Source: Sepiola atlantica
Taxonomy: Eukaryota; Mollusca; Cephalopoda; Sepiida; Sepiolidae
Assembly: GCA_963556195.1 (NCBI GenBank)
Contig: OY744520.1
Span: forward strand, 4,248,501-4,312,500
Direction of reading: 5' to 3'
Length of the DNA stretch: 64,000 nucleotides
Shown here: in pieces, positions 1 to 13,379 of the stretch
Numbering within the stretch: the first letter of the stretch is position 1
How the letters are laid out: every line of letters begins with the position of its first letter
Notes under the pieces: generated by a model
What the model saw: the letters and a program-made list of their open reading frames with translations, nothing else
What the model was told of the DNA's origin: nothing
Databases searched by the model: none
Translations under genes and position numbers: made by a program

Positions 1-674
1 GCTTTTCCCTAAAAAAGAATACAGGCGTACGAGCTGTCCTTCTCCCTCTGTCTCCTCAAATGACAAAGGACTGATTAGACAATAAGCTAGCGAAGAATTA
101 ACCACGATATTCGTAAATCTCTCTCTCTCTCTCAACCGTGAGCAAAAGATCTCCACGGGCAATAGAAACTGACGCCGAATAAAAAGTAATTAAAATGAAA
201 AGATTGTTGTCTTATGAGGCGAGAAGGTATTTTGTTACAGACAACTCACGGAGATGGCCACTACAGAGGCGAGGATATAACTCAACCACTAGACGACAGA
301 GAAAACCGAGAAGACACGAAATTATGAATTATTAAAGGGCTATAATACATATACATCCGAAAATAAACATAATATTTTAAAGACTTTTAACTCGGGGTAT
401 TTGTCGTTATAGTTTTAACAAGTAATTAAACTCAATTCTAAATCAAAAGGCATGTAAAATCCAAAATCAAGGATTTCCAACATCGCACATCCGCCAAACT
501 AGCTAATAAAGCATGCATATTCACATGTATATTGACATTTATATTAAATATATTTATTTTGGATTGCATTTACAAAAAAACTTTATTTGATGTATGTTCT
601 TTACCTCTGATTGGAGTGAGCATTTCTCATGTATTTTTCCATCTTAATTTGGAAAATGTTATGAATTGAATCGC

Positions 675-676
<2 letters not shown>
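1..676. other. Unrecognised AT-rich DNA
   Basis: I see no gene here. The only structured item is a short (CT)n run at about 120-133. No retroelement motif was recognised in any frame. Confidence 0.6.
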
Positions 677-729
<53 letters not shown>

Positions 730-768
730 CATATATATTCATATATATATATATGTATATATATATTC

Positions 769-829
<61 letters not shown>

Positions 830-830
830 A
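677..830. repeat. (TA)n microsatellite, interrupted
   Basis: About 150 bp of alternating TA, interrupted by TTTATATACATA- and TTCATA-type units. It is a simple-sequence repeat with no gene. Confidence 0.95.
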
Positions 831-3128
831 ATTACGTAGTCTACCGTTTTTTTTCTCTTCCCAATTTAATTTATGTTCATATTATTTTAACTATATTTTA
901 CTTTCTAATTTATTTTGAATACATATGGGCCAATCTTTTTTCTTCGTTACATCCTGTGGAAATCTAATATGACCGAAGCAGTCACACTTAAAAGTCAGAA
1001 CATTGTTTAGAAAATAATCAATTCTCTTTCACTTAAAAAGAAATGATATCATGAAATACAGTAAGTAAACCGTTTAACAGCGATTCATGGGCGTTAGAAT
1101 CCTATATTGTTATTCACTTAATATTTACCCCATGGAAAACAAATGTGAATAGTGAATTTAAATCATATCGAGAAAGTTAGTTTACGTTCACATGAGTAGT
1201 AAAACGCGCGTTAAGGGAACACACAATAAATCAAATATTAACTTGTCCGCAATGTTCATGCCAGATGTTAGAGGAAATAATAAATCAAATCAAATATACG
1301 CCATTTGATATTTCGTCAACTAAATATGAAACAATTTTACGCAGACTTTTCCAATCTTTTCCTCAACTTCAACATTCTATTTACCAATAATGGGTGTGAG
1401 TTTATCATGAATACCTCATTAAGGTGGGTACATATACCATTTTGATAATTGTTATTTTTGTCATATAAATTTTTGTGCAAATATAAAAAGGCCGTATCTT
1501 TTTTAACTTGGAGAATTGAGTTCTACGTATAGACCAAGCTGCCACAATGTTTGTCTAGTCGAAAAAGTGATAGAATGTAAGACAATTTTTGACTTAAATT
1601 CATCCAGATATGAGCAGTATTTTCAGAGTTTTTTTTTATTCGTTACTGGGCAGAAAATAATTTCCAATTCTAGCAGACATGACTTATAACTTTCTTAAGA
1701 TGACGATTGCTTCATGGATGGGTAAAGCTGGCTTATCCCGCTTACCCCTGGATCGTTTTCTGACAACATTACCATAAATGATACATTTTTAATCGCCTGT
1801 GATTATTTGCTTTGTAAGACTACATTTTCATTTAGTTTATAAAAATAAATCACAGATGAAAATTCGATCTAAAAAGTCATTTTAACATAGCTCATGTGAC
1901 ACCGAACCATTGTATAGATTTGTGTAACTAAGTGTTACTGTATGGCCATGACTGGTGGATTTTGATATATTTCATGGTTGATTCTCAATTAATGCCTTGA
2001 TATTGGGCTCATTGGGGGCGAATAGTCTTCTTCGGAATTCGTCATCATTAAGGCTAAACTATCAAGCTTTAGAATATATAAACAATGTCCGCACACTTCC
2101 GTCAGATAATTTTACAGATACACTGCACAGATTTTCCACTTTTAGGAAAACATAAAGACGCATCAAATAATTTACACGTGTCTTGCAATATTTAATTTTC
2201 AAGTTGCTCGTAAATAAATCAATGTTAAATAATGTTAAACGCACCTTCCTAGGTGATAGCTTAAAGTATGCTCTAACGGGAAATGTAAGAATAATATTCA
2301 TGTAAATAAGTTGACATGTTCTAACGTGTCGAACTCTGACCCATTACAAATCGGCACGAAATTTTCTGACGACCTAATACATCTATGACAACAGTTACAT
2401 CGTATTTCTTACTCCCTGGAATCCGAGTGACAACAAGTTTCCTAAGATGTCCAGTAATCTCTGTTTCTTTTCATTGATATTTCAAATCAGTTTGCATTTT
2501 AGTAATGGTCATTTGCCATTGATCTCTGGTAACGGTCGATAGCTGTCTCTGAAATCTGAGTGGCAAAAAGTGTACGCACGATTCCACTGTTTCATGTATC
2601 TAAAAGTAGAGATTTATATCGAGCTGCACCTGCTCAGTTTTTTCCATTCTATATGTTTATATAGATTATGGCTTATTGGCACAAACTGGTTTTCGTATAT
2701 CTAACTATTAAATTAGTGAAATATCTCATATTGCTCCCCCAGGTAATCCAATCAGAGCCTTTTGCACTTCGCTGTCTTCTTATATAACACAAGCAGGGTT
2801 ATCTAACGGTGTCAGTGTATTTCATAAGAAATAATATGAGTGTCGAATACGATATAAATCATGTAATTGTTAACATTAGACAGTCTATCGAAAGAAAAAC
2901 AATTGCCAATCCCACTGATAATTCGAAGATTCCGGATCAACTATGTGTGCGATTGTATTTATTGAATATTTATTAACGTGAATATTTTTCAGGGTATTAT
3001 CTAATGAATAGTATCAGCAATGGTAGAAATTCACAACGAAGATCTCTAAAAAACTAAAAATAGTTTTTCTGTCATAACATATGAAATGATGAAATGAATC
3101 TATTTTGTTTATTTCTAATGTTATAATT

Positions 3129-3130
<2 letters not shown>
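831..3130. other. Unrecognised intergenic or intronic DNA
   Basis: AT-rich sequence without a long open frame. The small minus-strand frame at 2062-2301 shows no family motif and I treat it as chance. No tRNA-like boxes or transposon ends were recognised. Confidence 0.55.

Positions 3131-3212
<82 letters not shown>
3131..3212. repeat. (TA)n microsatellite
   Basis: Near-pure TA dinucleotide array with one TATACATA interruption. Open frames across it in both strands are artefacts of the repeat. Confidence 0.95.
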
Positions 3213-3323
3213 GTGAAGAAATCAAACAAAAGATATAAGCGTCAACTAATATCTTAAAATTAGTGAGAAATCCGGATAAAAACTGAAGCTTAATATACTG
3301 GATAGAGCATTAATATTATGACA

Positions 3324-3415
3324 TAGAATGAAGTAATAAAATAAGGTGTCAATCAAATAAGGTGTCAATCAAATTTTAAAATTTGATTGACATCTTATTT
3401 TATTACTTCATTCTA
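3324..3415. repeat. 35-bp inverted repeat (fold-back)
   Basis: The arm at 3324-3358 is the reverse complement of 3381-3415 with one mismatch. Between them is a partial direct copy of the left arm (3356-3375), so the left arm carries a tandem duplication of about 20 bp. The structure sits directly beside a (TA)n array. It resembles a small fold-back insertion; no coding content. Confidence 0.85.
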
Positions 3416-3421
3416 TATTAT

Positions 3422-3429
3422 AATATATG

Positions 3430-3497
<68 letters not shown>

Positions 3498-3498
3498 C
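3422..3498. repeat. (TA)n microsatellite
   Basis: TA array immediately following the fold-back at 3324-3415, with TATGTATG at its left edge. Confidence 0.95.
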
Positions 3499-3599
3499 TA
3501 GCAAAATATTACCGCCTTCCGGACAGCAATTGATTAAGATAGAATGCCGTAAATTAAAAAAAAAACAATTACTTAGATGATTCAGAAATGTTTATCTTT

Positions 3600-4010
3600 C
3601 GTAAATATGTTAATTAACACACTCAGCTAAATTACAGCCCATTAAAAATGAGATTCTTCTTTTTACGGTCATTTAAATTATGAGGCATTTAACTAATATA
3701 TGTTTTAACATTAATCCTAAACTGGTACGGTCGTAAAATCACACGCAATCGCCTTAAAACAATAATGTACAGAATCAATCTCAAATGGCAGAAAATATTA
3801 ACTGGCATAAAAAGCTAACATAGTTTGAAAATAGAGAATTATGGTACGCTAAATTTATTTGCGAAACTAGTCCCCAGTCTGAATTCTAAAATATCTTTTG
3901 TTGTTTCTCTTTCCGACAGATATTAGGATATTCACACATTATCACCTAAAAAAGTAGAATCTCATGTTATCGGTAGATGGCAGTTCATCTACAATAATAT
4001 CCAAAATATT
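3600..4010 (+). repeat. Diverged dispersed repeat, copy 1
   Basis: This stretch shares patches with 4565-4860: a GAATTC followed by an A-rich and T-rich run and TTTC(C/A)G, then TTCACAC..ATCnCCTAAAA, then GTTATCGGTAGAT-type sequence. The TCACACG..ATCGCCT..AAAAC motif occurs at about 3738, 3930 and 4769. I do not recognise the family. It is a decayed interspersed or locally duplicated repeat without an open frame. Confidence 0.45.
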
Positions 4011-4296
4011 AAATATGGGTTAGACTATAAAAATAATGTATTTAATTTGTTAGATAATTTAAAAGTTGTTATTCAATTTTCACGGGAAAAGTAAACACAA
4101 CTAAAATATTTTTTTTTAAAAGTAAGGGACGTGTATTTAAAAAAAAGATTCCAAATGATTAGATATCAGTATGTTTGCAGATTAATACCTCCAATATTCC
4201 CCGCCCCCTGAAAAATGACATTCAGCTATTTTTAGTCGATGCCGTGTTATCACCGTGGAAAACAGATATAAAGAACAACTAATAGTTTAGAATATG

Positions 4297-4484
<188 letters not shown>

Positions 4485-4564
4485 AACGTACTATGTTCCC
4501 AATTTCCGAGCCATTCTATATTTTCGGGGAACTTGCCAAAAGTGTTTACTACTGATCCTACACA

Positions 4565-4860
4565 CAAGTGGCAAATGTAATTGCCTAAAAAGTTGCAGCC
4601 CCCCCTTCGGATTTAAGTCCCATAAAAATGTAGTAAATTCCCTAAATTGGCTTAAAATGTTGGGATCGGTTTACATTAAATTAACATAAAAAAACTTTCC
4701 CCACCTTGAATTCAAAAAAAATATTTCTTTTTCTTTTCAGCTTTCCGTGAAGTTTTTCAGGGGGTTCACACGTGATCGCCTAAAACAGGTTGAATACGTT
4801 TAGGGTCGATTGGCGTAGCTTATCGGAGGATGTTACTCTACAATCATACCAAAATACGAA
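4565..4860 (+). repeat. Diverged dispersed repeat, copy 2
   Basis: Second copy of the sequence at 3600-4010, better preserved around GGGGGTTCACACGTGATCG (4763-4781). It is separated from copy 1 by the long (TA)n array. Family unknown. Confidence 0.45.
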
Positions 4861-7800
4861 TCATTTTTTTTTCGTAATTAGAACATATAAGTGCTACTAA
4901 ACTATAGTTGTATTTTGTCAATAAGGATACAACACCTTCTGATACTTACACTCCCACCTACGCATTTTGTAGGCTAATTCTTATTACGACAATAATTTGT
5001 ATATATAAATATTGTTATCTGTTTCATTAAAATATATGTTTGGAAATACTTGTTCTGTGCAAAAAGTAGATCTAAATTGTTGTTTTGTGTCAATGTGTTC
5101 CAATTCCTAATTTTAATACTTATATATGTACACTATGTTGTTTTATAATCGCATAAGTGTACCTTACATATATTCGTATATGTAAGGACTCTTTTATACA
5201 CATATACGTCTAACACCTCTAACAAAATACACTGAGTCTACCTATTATGGGTTTATGTATAACGAACTAATCAAATAGGCGTGGGTCATTGATTCAGTCC
5301 GCATAATAGACCGAACGAACAAGCTCTTTTCTTATGCCAACTTCCATACAGATTCGTGTACCTTTAATTGGAAGGTTGTTAAATACGTGCAGCATTTTAC
5401 GTTAGTTTTAAAGGCGGAATTGTTTTCTCCTATTAATTTGATGAGACAACTGCACCCGAGTAAAAATGTCGTCAATTAGACGTTTAATGTATAAGATTGA
5501 TAATCTTTCTTATTAATTCGTGTGAATTTCTTTTTCAAATTATAATGAGCCTATTTGTTTTCTGTTTTTAAATTAAGCCAATTGTTATTTTCTGACGCGA
5601 GCAAGACACTTTAATGGCTGTGTTTATCGTCTCACAGCAATTATTATATCTATATATAATTACATGTATATTCAGAAGTTTTCCAAAGAAAATATGATTA
5701 GAAATGTTTATTGGCAAACCCAGCGTAAATTCTGATTATGGCATCGGATTTGATTCACTCAATTACGCACCACAAAATTGTTTGGAGATATTGATGAGGA
5801 AGAGTTATGCTCGATGGGAAACTAGAAACAATAACCGCAGGTGTGTTATCAATTGAATGTACACATACACTTGATACACATTGAATTCCGTATGCACTAT
5901 ATTTACGCTTAGAATCACGTCACTCAGTTCGATTCTTACATAGAAGTATCATTTATGTAATCATTTATGTAAATAAAGAAAATGTTAGAAGTATTTTCGT
6001 TAAGTTATGTGATTGTATCGTGTAATGGGGTAAGCTAAAATTATGGCAATACTAATGTGCAATGGCCGCAAACAGTTCAAACTAGGTAAGTCGCAAAAGT
6101 AAATTATTCCTAAAAATCAGAATCACAAATCTATATTTCCATTAACGTAATCTCTCTTACCAAAAACAACAATCGAACTGACTTATTACGAAACATGCCC
6201 GAACGCTGTCGACGCCATCTAACCGGAAAATGCACACGTTCGATATTAGCACCATTATCTCGTGGTTGAAAGGGAAAAAAGTCTCGCCTATAACTGATGT
6301 CAGCGGAGAAAATAATTCTAAATAATTGTCAAATTCAGTATCGCTTGATATGTTATCTCTATGTGCTACGATCTCAAATGAGAAGATGTTGCGATGTGTT
6401 TATTCCCAGCCAAATGGAGTCATGGTTTCCCACCGTTCCTGCTGCTGTATGAGGCTTAGGGATACCCAAGACTGAAGGCTATTTTTGGTGTTTTGTTTAT
6501 GCTTCTTAAATATAAGTAGTTTGTAATAAGCACGACGCTTCAGAGTTGCACGTTGTTCAAGGCAATGAGAAGATAGTTTCTATTGATATGCAATGTGTTA
6601 CTTCCGTATGGTCCATTCTCTCGACTGATAGAGTCAAACCCATGTTCCATTATATGTGATCCGTTTTTCAGGGTGCCCTCCCTATTTTTTGAAAAAGCGA
6701 GAACTGCATAACTGGATTGACTGGGTGATTGTATGTTTGTACACTGGCCCCAACATTTTGATAACCCAACAACAAGTGACTAAATATAACCTCATTTTGG
6801 GTTGCTATACTTACAAAGATTCATGTTTATAATGCTAGGTTATTTCTCAAAATGTGCAAATCAACAGAATCTACAGATGTGTATATTCTAATCACCATTT
6901 GCTTTCATGGCTTTACTTAATCGCGAATACGATTTGGATCTTCTCTAAACAATTTTAGCCATTGCCTAGTACTTATTTTTATTCCTGGAACACTTTGAGT
7001 TGTCATTATGTTTATATATTCATATTTTTAAATAAATATTTCTGCGGAAATAACATAATTTATCCTCTAAATCATTACTAAACTATTAAGTTTCGATACA
7101 TAGGAAACATTTTTTTATTTTACATTTCTTATCAAAACCATTTTGCTTTTCAGTTCTGATACTACGTTTTATGTTTTCTGTTCTCGTTCAGTAAATGACA
7201 ACTCTTTTTAGACTGTTGTAATGTGTATATTTGTACCATTTCAAAGTGCCCTTTTTTGGAGAACTGGATTTTCCCCAAATTCACATCCGACATTGTGTCT
7301 AATCAAGCCCGCCTAGCAGCAAGTAAATAGGGATTGTGACGGAAACTGAATTCGTTTCATTAGTTTTCTATGATCAATAATATAGGTGACTGCTTTTATA
7401 CGTCATGCACGTAGACATTAGACATTGGCAGACCGATCAACTGGCTCAATGATCCTCCACACTTAAGGTATAGTACCTGACATATTGACCAGTAATAGCG
7501 AAACATGCTAATGTTTATACGTGCCAGTTATTATATAAGAATGATGAGTGCAAAAATCAGTTACTTTTCCCTAAAATAAATATAATCTTCCGACACAAAA
7601 TAATTATGATACTTTTCCTCAGTTAGAGATCGAGATAACAGTCGAAGGTTTTCAAATAAAATGGTTCTGCAATTCGCCATAAAATACTTCTCGTAATTGT
7701 TGTAAGTCCTGCCCATGTGACCGTCTGTCCTCTAAACTTGTTCAAAGTTAGGATATAAAGCAAATCGAACACAATCACGATTATCCACCATTAACACTTT

Positions 7801-9010
7801 ATAGTCGTCCTTTGTAAATGGTTCAAAGAGATTATTTAATAGACGACCTTTATTGTCCGATTCATGACCAGTTGGGAGGTGACTCTGATGAGATAAAATA
7901 CTAACGCTGACTAACGACCTTGGCATGCTAGATTTGAATCGTTTCGATTCCATAGCACACAGTTTACAATCGATATTACCAACCTCCATGCAGTTCGTTT
8001 CTTAAGTCTGGAAAAACAATGACAACGACAGAATCGAACCAGTCAAATGGCTTACACTGATAATTTATACGAATTTACGAGTTTTGTGAGGGCGATATTT
8101 CGGTAAGAATATCATCCGAACATTTTGCCTGCACTTACTACTATAACGTGTACAATTAAACAAATAATGTTTCCTTGAGTTTGTTAATTACCTCTCTCTA
8201 CTTACCCGACGTTGTCCGAGGGATGTTTTTACTTTCATTTTCTGTCGGCTATAATATTTTGAACAAATGATATTTTAAATAGAATGGTTTTAAATGGAAT
8301 TAAATTATTACATTTTCTTTTATTCTAAAAGATATGAAGTACATTTTTTAGTTTCGATTCTGCTTTTGAACAAAAAACGACTTAGTTTCTTGTTTAAGGA
8401 AATATACTGATTTATCTATGGATGTCTTAAAGTTAATAAGGAACCGATACTCATTTACGATTCGTAGAATTCATATGTTTGAAAAAAAACCATAAACATT
8501 TATTTTAAATATTTGATATAGCACTTCTATCACAAAGATAGATGAAAACCTTGCACATAAATTATTAAACATAAATTATTATCTACTTGAAATGTTCAAA
8601 CTTTTATTTGTCTGATTGAAAATGCGGAGTGTCATTTGTGAAATGCATGCTAACGTTGACTGATGACATAGCTCTGTCATGTCCGTAGCGTCACGTTCAA
8701 TGTAGGTGTTTGTAATATTTACATAGAAGCCTCTGTATATACATGATATCAGAAAGAATAAAAGAAACGAATGCACACAACTTAATCCCGCCGGTCAACA
8801 ATAACTCCTACAATGCGAATAGACAAACCGATAAAAGTACTTTAAAATAGAGTTTTATGAGCACAATATTTAATGCATGTAAGGTTAACATTCTCTTCGA
8901 TAATACAAATTTTATTGACGGATAATCCGTGTCTATTATTGCATATAGTGTATGACAATATATTTACTTATGATAAGTTATTCATGGCAAGTAAGTCCCA
9001 CCGGAATATG
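4861..9010. other. Unrecognised AT-rich DNA
   Basis: About 4 kb with no recognised gene. The longest frames (85 aa minus strand at 7732-7989; 65 aa at 8579-8776) have no family motif, no supporting splice context and codon use like the surroundings. There are short palindromic TA clusters near 5160-5210 only. Confidence 0.5.
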
Positions 9011-9014
9011 CATG

Positions 9015-9039
9015 TTTCATTCCCCTAGGAAATCATCAG
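9015..9039 (-). other. Weak hammerhead-like core (CTGATGA-hairpin-GAAA)
   Basis: On the minus strand CTGATGA (9039-9033) is followed by a TTCC/GGAA stem with a four-base loop and then GAAA (9018-9015), as in the core of a hammerhead ribozyme. I could not find a convincing helix I, so it is probably a decayed relic or chance. It is listed because the same layout recurs at other places in this window. Confidence 0.3.
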
Positions 9040-9177
9040 GCTAAATGCATTTGTCTGATAATTCTCTTAACTAATATTACATGCACGTTTATGTGTAGCG
9101 TACATTCCAGAAATGTGTGTTTATAACACTACTAAGGAAAGGTCAATGAAAAGCTTTCACAAAAATAAATGCGGCAC

Positions 9178-9258
9178 TTTCTTCTTCTTTTTCTTCTTCT
9201 TCTTCTTTTACTTTTCCTTCTTCTTCTTCGTCTTTCTTCTTCTTCTTCCTCTTCTCTT
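9178..9258. repeat. (TTC)n polypyrimidine tract
   Basis: Imperfect CTT/TTC triplet repeat. The poly-Phe and poly-Leu frames that cross it are repeat artefacts. Confidence 0.9.
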
Positions 9259-9540
9259 ATTGTTTCGTTCGCGCTCACCTCTCAACGAAGCACCAACTCA
9301 CGTTGTGTTCGTGCTTCTTGTAGTAACGATATCTCGCACATGCAAATAAGCACCCCAAAGCATCCCGCCACCGTTTCCCTTTCAAAAATCAACTTTTCGT
9401 GAATGGGCGTGTTCGGGTTTGCGCCCGCAGCTCTCCTCCACACAAGCAGCAAACCAACTTTGCCAGCGTTTTTGGTCCACAGCAGTTGGCTGCCTCTCCT
9501 GCTCTGTGCTACAGTAAATACTGAATAATTATATACGCAG
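9259..9540. other. GC-richer, CpG-containing segment
   Basis: Locally richer in G and C than its neighbours, with several CG dinucleotides (for example TGGGCGTGTTCGGGTTTGCG). It could be part of a transposon terminal region or a host regulatory segment. No gene, terminal repeat or core promoter could be identified. Confidence 0.3.
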
Positions 9541-9562
9541 TGTGTTATATCACCTTATTACA

Positions 9563-9567
9563 TTATA

Positions 9568-9637
<70 letters not shown>
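9563..9637. repeat. (TA)n microsatellite
   Basis: TA array with one ATGTGTATAT interruption. The following sequence has a short palindrome at 9645-9660 (CACACGAAAGTGTG). Confidence 0.95.
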
Positions 9638-9638
<1 letters not shown>

Positions 9639-10291
9639 CTCACACACGAAAGTGTGCGATGTTAACACACAGTTGTATGTGAATAATATACTTATGGTAC
9701 AATAGTTACTTAATTGTGACCAATTCCTGTCACTAATTCAGTTTTCATCAAAACTTCATGCGATTTTTCTTACTAAAATTCACCTTTCCCAATCCTTTCT
9801 GAACGTAACCAAAATAAAATGTAGTCTAACTGAAAAAGTTATGTAAAATATGTTTGGTCATCAACCTGTATTATAACGCACCACATTTACTTTTAATCAC
9901 TCTTTTTATTTACAATAAATAATTATGCATTGTATACAAAATTGTTGCAAACATTGCAAGGAATCTAAAAACGTAAATATATCGAAGGTATTACAAGAAT
10001 ATGGAAGCGTTGAACAACTTAAAATGGCAAAGATGTCTATTTAGTAACGCTATTGCTGCCCTTTACCTTATGACTTTTCAAATTAATTACAGAATTTAAT
10101 GATAGAAAAATAAAAATATTTAACTCGATGAGATCATTCGAAATATTTTAATATTTAAATGGTTGAAGCTATAGACACGGTGCTGTAAAAAGCTAAAAAG
10201 TTAACTTTTATTGTCAACTCGTTTTATTAAAAAAAAAACACACCTACTTTGCGCCAAAGACAATGGTCAATTTCATTTAAATACTTAAAAC
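9638..10291. other. Unrecognised AT-rich DNA
   Basis: No open frame or family motif seen; an A-rich run occurs at about 10,228. Confidence 0.55.
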
Positions 10292-10460
10292 CAGTTAGTT
10301 TCCAAAATTTGAAACAACAGTGTGTCTTTGTAATTCGAAACCAGAATTAGTCTCCCAAATTTGGAACACGAATTAGTCCTATGAATTCGAAACAACAATT
10401 AGTCCCCCTAATTTGGAACAACAATTTTTCAACCCAAATTTGAAGCAACAATTCGAATCC
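10292..10460. repeat. 26-27 bp minisatellite
   Basis: About six imperfect copies of a unit reading AATTAGTCCCnCAAATTTGG followed by AACAAC. Successive units differ by several substitutions, so the array is old. No coding meaning. Confidence 0.75.
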
Positions 10461-13379
10461 ACTCCTATGTTTCTGTTCCATGGCGAATCGGAATGTTTTT
10501 AATACACATTCTCAATTCGAATAATCATAGGAAAATTAGAAAAAATAATATGAAAATGCAATGATGAAAATTTTTTAAAAGAGGAACAGGCTAGATCTCA
10601 AGCAAAATATAGGAAAATATAATAATTGTGAATTTTGAAATTAATATAGGCAATATATAAAAACATTATAGAAATACAATCTAGAATGATAAAACCAATA
10701 CTGCTAAACGACAGGAAAATATATAGAGGAAACTTATAATACAAAGTAATTTAGAAAACGACATATTGAATATCAGAAAAAGTTTTTAAAAAAGCAAAAA
10801 ATGACAATTTAAAGTCAAATAATATTAAACAGCAGATACATATAAGACAAAATAGAATATATGAAAACAAGAACAATTTATCAAACAAATTATAGAAATA
10901 GTAAAAAAATATCAAAGAAAAGAAATTAAAAAAATATACAAAAATAAATTTTAGTCAAACTTATACGAAAACATTATTTAACTGCAAAAATAGATGGAAC
11001 AAATTTTTTGCTCAAAAAGCAATTATTATTCACAAATTGACAACATCTTATTTAGTTCATAAAAAAGAAATTATTATTCACAAATTGACAACATCTTATT
11101 TAGTTTATAAAAAAGAAATTACAAGAAATGGTATAACAAAGTCACTCAACTATATCATTTTGCTTCGGTCATTAGAAATTTCAGGAATAAACCAATCAAA
11201 AATACTGCAAAAACTGTTATATATTTTGTCAAAATGTTGCAAAAAATGGACAGTTGGCAGTTTATTGGGGCAGGACTTTCACTAATGAACACTTTACGTT
11301 TCAAATTAATAGAGTAAGCTCATTGTATGTTTTAAGATGTCAGAATTTTGAAGTTATTAGATGTCAAACAAATGAAGGTGAATGTTAAATGTGTAACATA
11401 GTGATGAAGAAATTAGTTAAGATGGAATTGATCAAAAATTGAAGGGTGTCCTGATGAAAAACTCAACTTTTGAGAACACGAAAAATACATGAAGCAATTA
11501 AGGAAATTGTGCATAATTTTACTGTGACAGCAATTCCCGAAAAAAGAAAATAATAAACACTACAATGGCATTAATAGTGATTATATATAGCCAATTGTTG
11601 CCAATCTGACTGCACCAATACACTCGAACTCTTTCGAAATATTGCCCGCCACACACCAGAATTCAAACATTGTTGAATCGTGTCTTAAAATCAAGAGCTA
11701 TATGCATTCAATTGCATTTGTATGATGTTGCCAGTTTGGAAAGGGATCTGGCTCATGTTCAAAACATTAGTGGAAAATCATAATTCCTCAAAGCAGTTCT
11801 GAAATTATCAGAAATTTGATTCAGAGATGAAATCGAGTTGATTATTCTAAACCAAACATTGTCAAAGATTTGAAAATATTGAATAAATGTGATGAAAAAG
11901 TTTCTTAAAGAAACTCGTACTTTGCTACCTACTATGTGTATCAATTTATTTCAAAGTGGGAATAATTCACTCAATCAATGGTGTTGAAGTTTAATAAATT
12001 TCCAAAGAATTGAAAAAAATGAACATGTAGGAAAAATATTGATAAAAGTATCAAAAGGTTTTATTCATGTGATAAAACCTGTGCCTACAAAAATATAGAG
12101 GTCCATTGTCAAATATAATTGCTACCATCAAAGTTATTGCAACGTATTTGCGAATTCTAAAGAAACCAGCATCCATCCTGTCATGGACATATTGCTATGA
12201 AAATAACACACATCTTTGAAAATTGTTGTTGACTTATTGTTTGGGAAATTATTAGTCAATGTGCGAAATATTTTGAATGCACATGATTTGCTTAAAGTGA
12301 ACAATGGCATTCACGAAGACACTAAAATAGATCAAACTAATGATCTTAATGACACTGGCTGGTGTACTGGGCAGAACTGCACAGAATCTGATCATTTGTT
12401 TACATATTTGACCGTGAAAGATTTTTAAACATTATATGAGCATAACAATGCACACATATATCAAATAAAATAGGCATTGAAAGTTTTAAAGTGAAGTACT
12501 CTGAAAGCCAACAATGGGAACTTTGATTTGATGTGGTTTCCCGTTTTATTTACTGCCGGGAAAATTGAATGTTTAAATATAAAAAATATTAACACCTCAT
12601 GTGTATGCCAGAAACTGACTTAAGCATTCTGTCGTTAGATTTAGAAGAAACATGTTATATATGTTTCAATGTTGACAAGATGTTGGAAACATTTGGATGA
12701 AACTAGAATCTGGTTTTCAGCTCATTGGGAAAATAGATATTAAAGAATATGGGAATGCTGGTCGGTTATTGGGATTCCATTTATTCGGCTAATCTTATTA
12801 AGTTATGTAATCGCTGCAGATATTCCTAACAGACGAAGCTATGAGTTCAGATTACAACGAGAATTGCAAGTAATGCCACAAGGTCTTACAAATATATATC
12901 TATGAAAATATGGTGGAATATTATTATTCTAATATACCATTGTTCTTAAGAAAAAACTTCATTATATGAAGTTACTAGTAATTATTGAAATAGTATCATG
13001 TCCACCGACAGAGAAAAAACAAAAATACTATTTACTAAAAGTCAAGTTTATCATTACTACAAGTGTACCTCTGGACAAAGATAATTAAGAGTGTTATTAA
13101 CACAATATTCTCATGCTTTTTAAGCATTGGAAAATGTAAGAAATTGATTCATTGGGTGGTTATAGTTCTTATGAAAAATCATTTAAAAATTGTTATTCAT
13201 AATTGCCAGCACTGGCTCAGTATGTTTATATTAAATCAAAATGTGCTGATTCTTTTGAATTTGCAAAAATAATGAGGTCAATATATAGTACTTGATAAAT
13301 AAAATGATGAAAATGAAAATGTTAATAGTTTTATTGAAAATCAAATGGTAAGAAATCTGACTGATGAATCGGTGACTGA
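10461..13379. other. Very AT-rich decayed region upstream of a helicase relic
   Basis: About 2.9 kb with many short frames and stops on the plus strand. It lies immediately 5' of the Helitron-type helicase relic, so it may be the eroded N-terminal part of the same element. I could not find the two-histidine/tyrosine Rep motifs that would prove this. Confidence 0.35.
11021..11116 (+). repeat. 48-bp tandem duplication
   Basis: The unit at 11021-11068 is repeated at 11069-11116 almost without change, which suggests a recent duplication inside otherwise decayed sequence. Confidence 0.85.

Noticed and set aside
7732..7989. 85-aa minus-strand frame as a gene
   Set aside because: No domain, no splice or promoter context, composition like its flanks.
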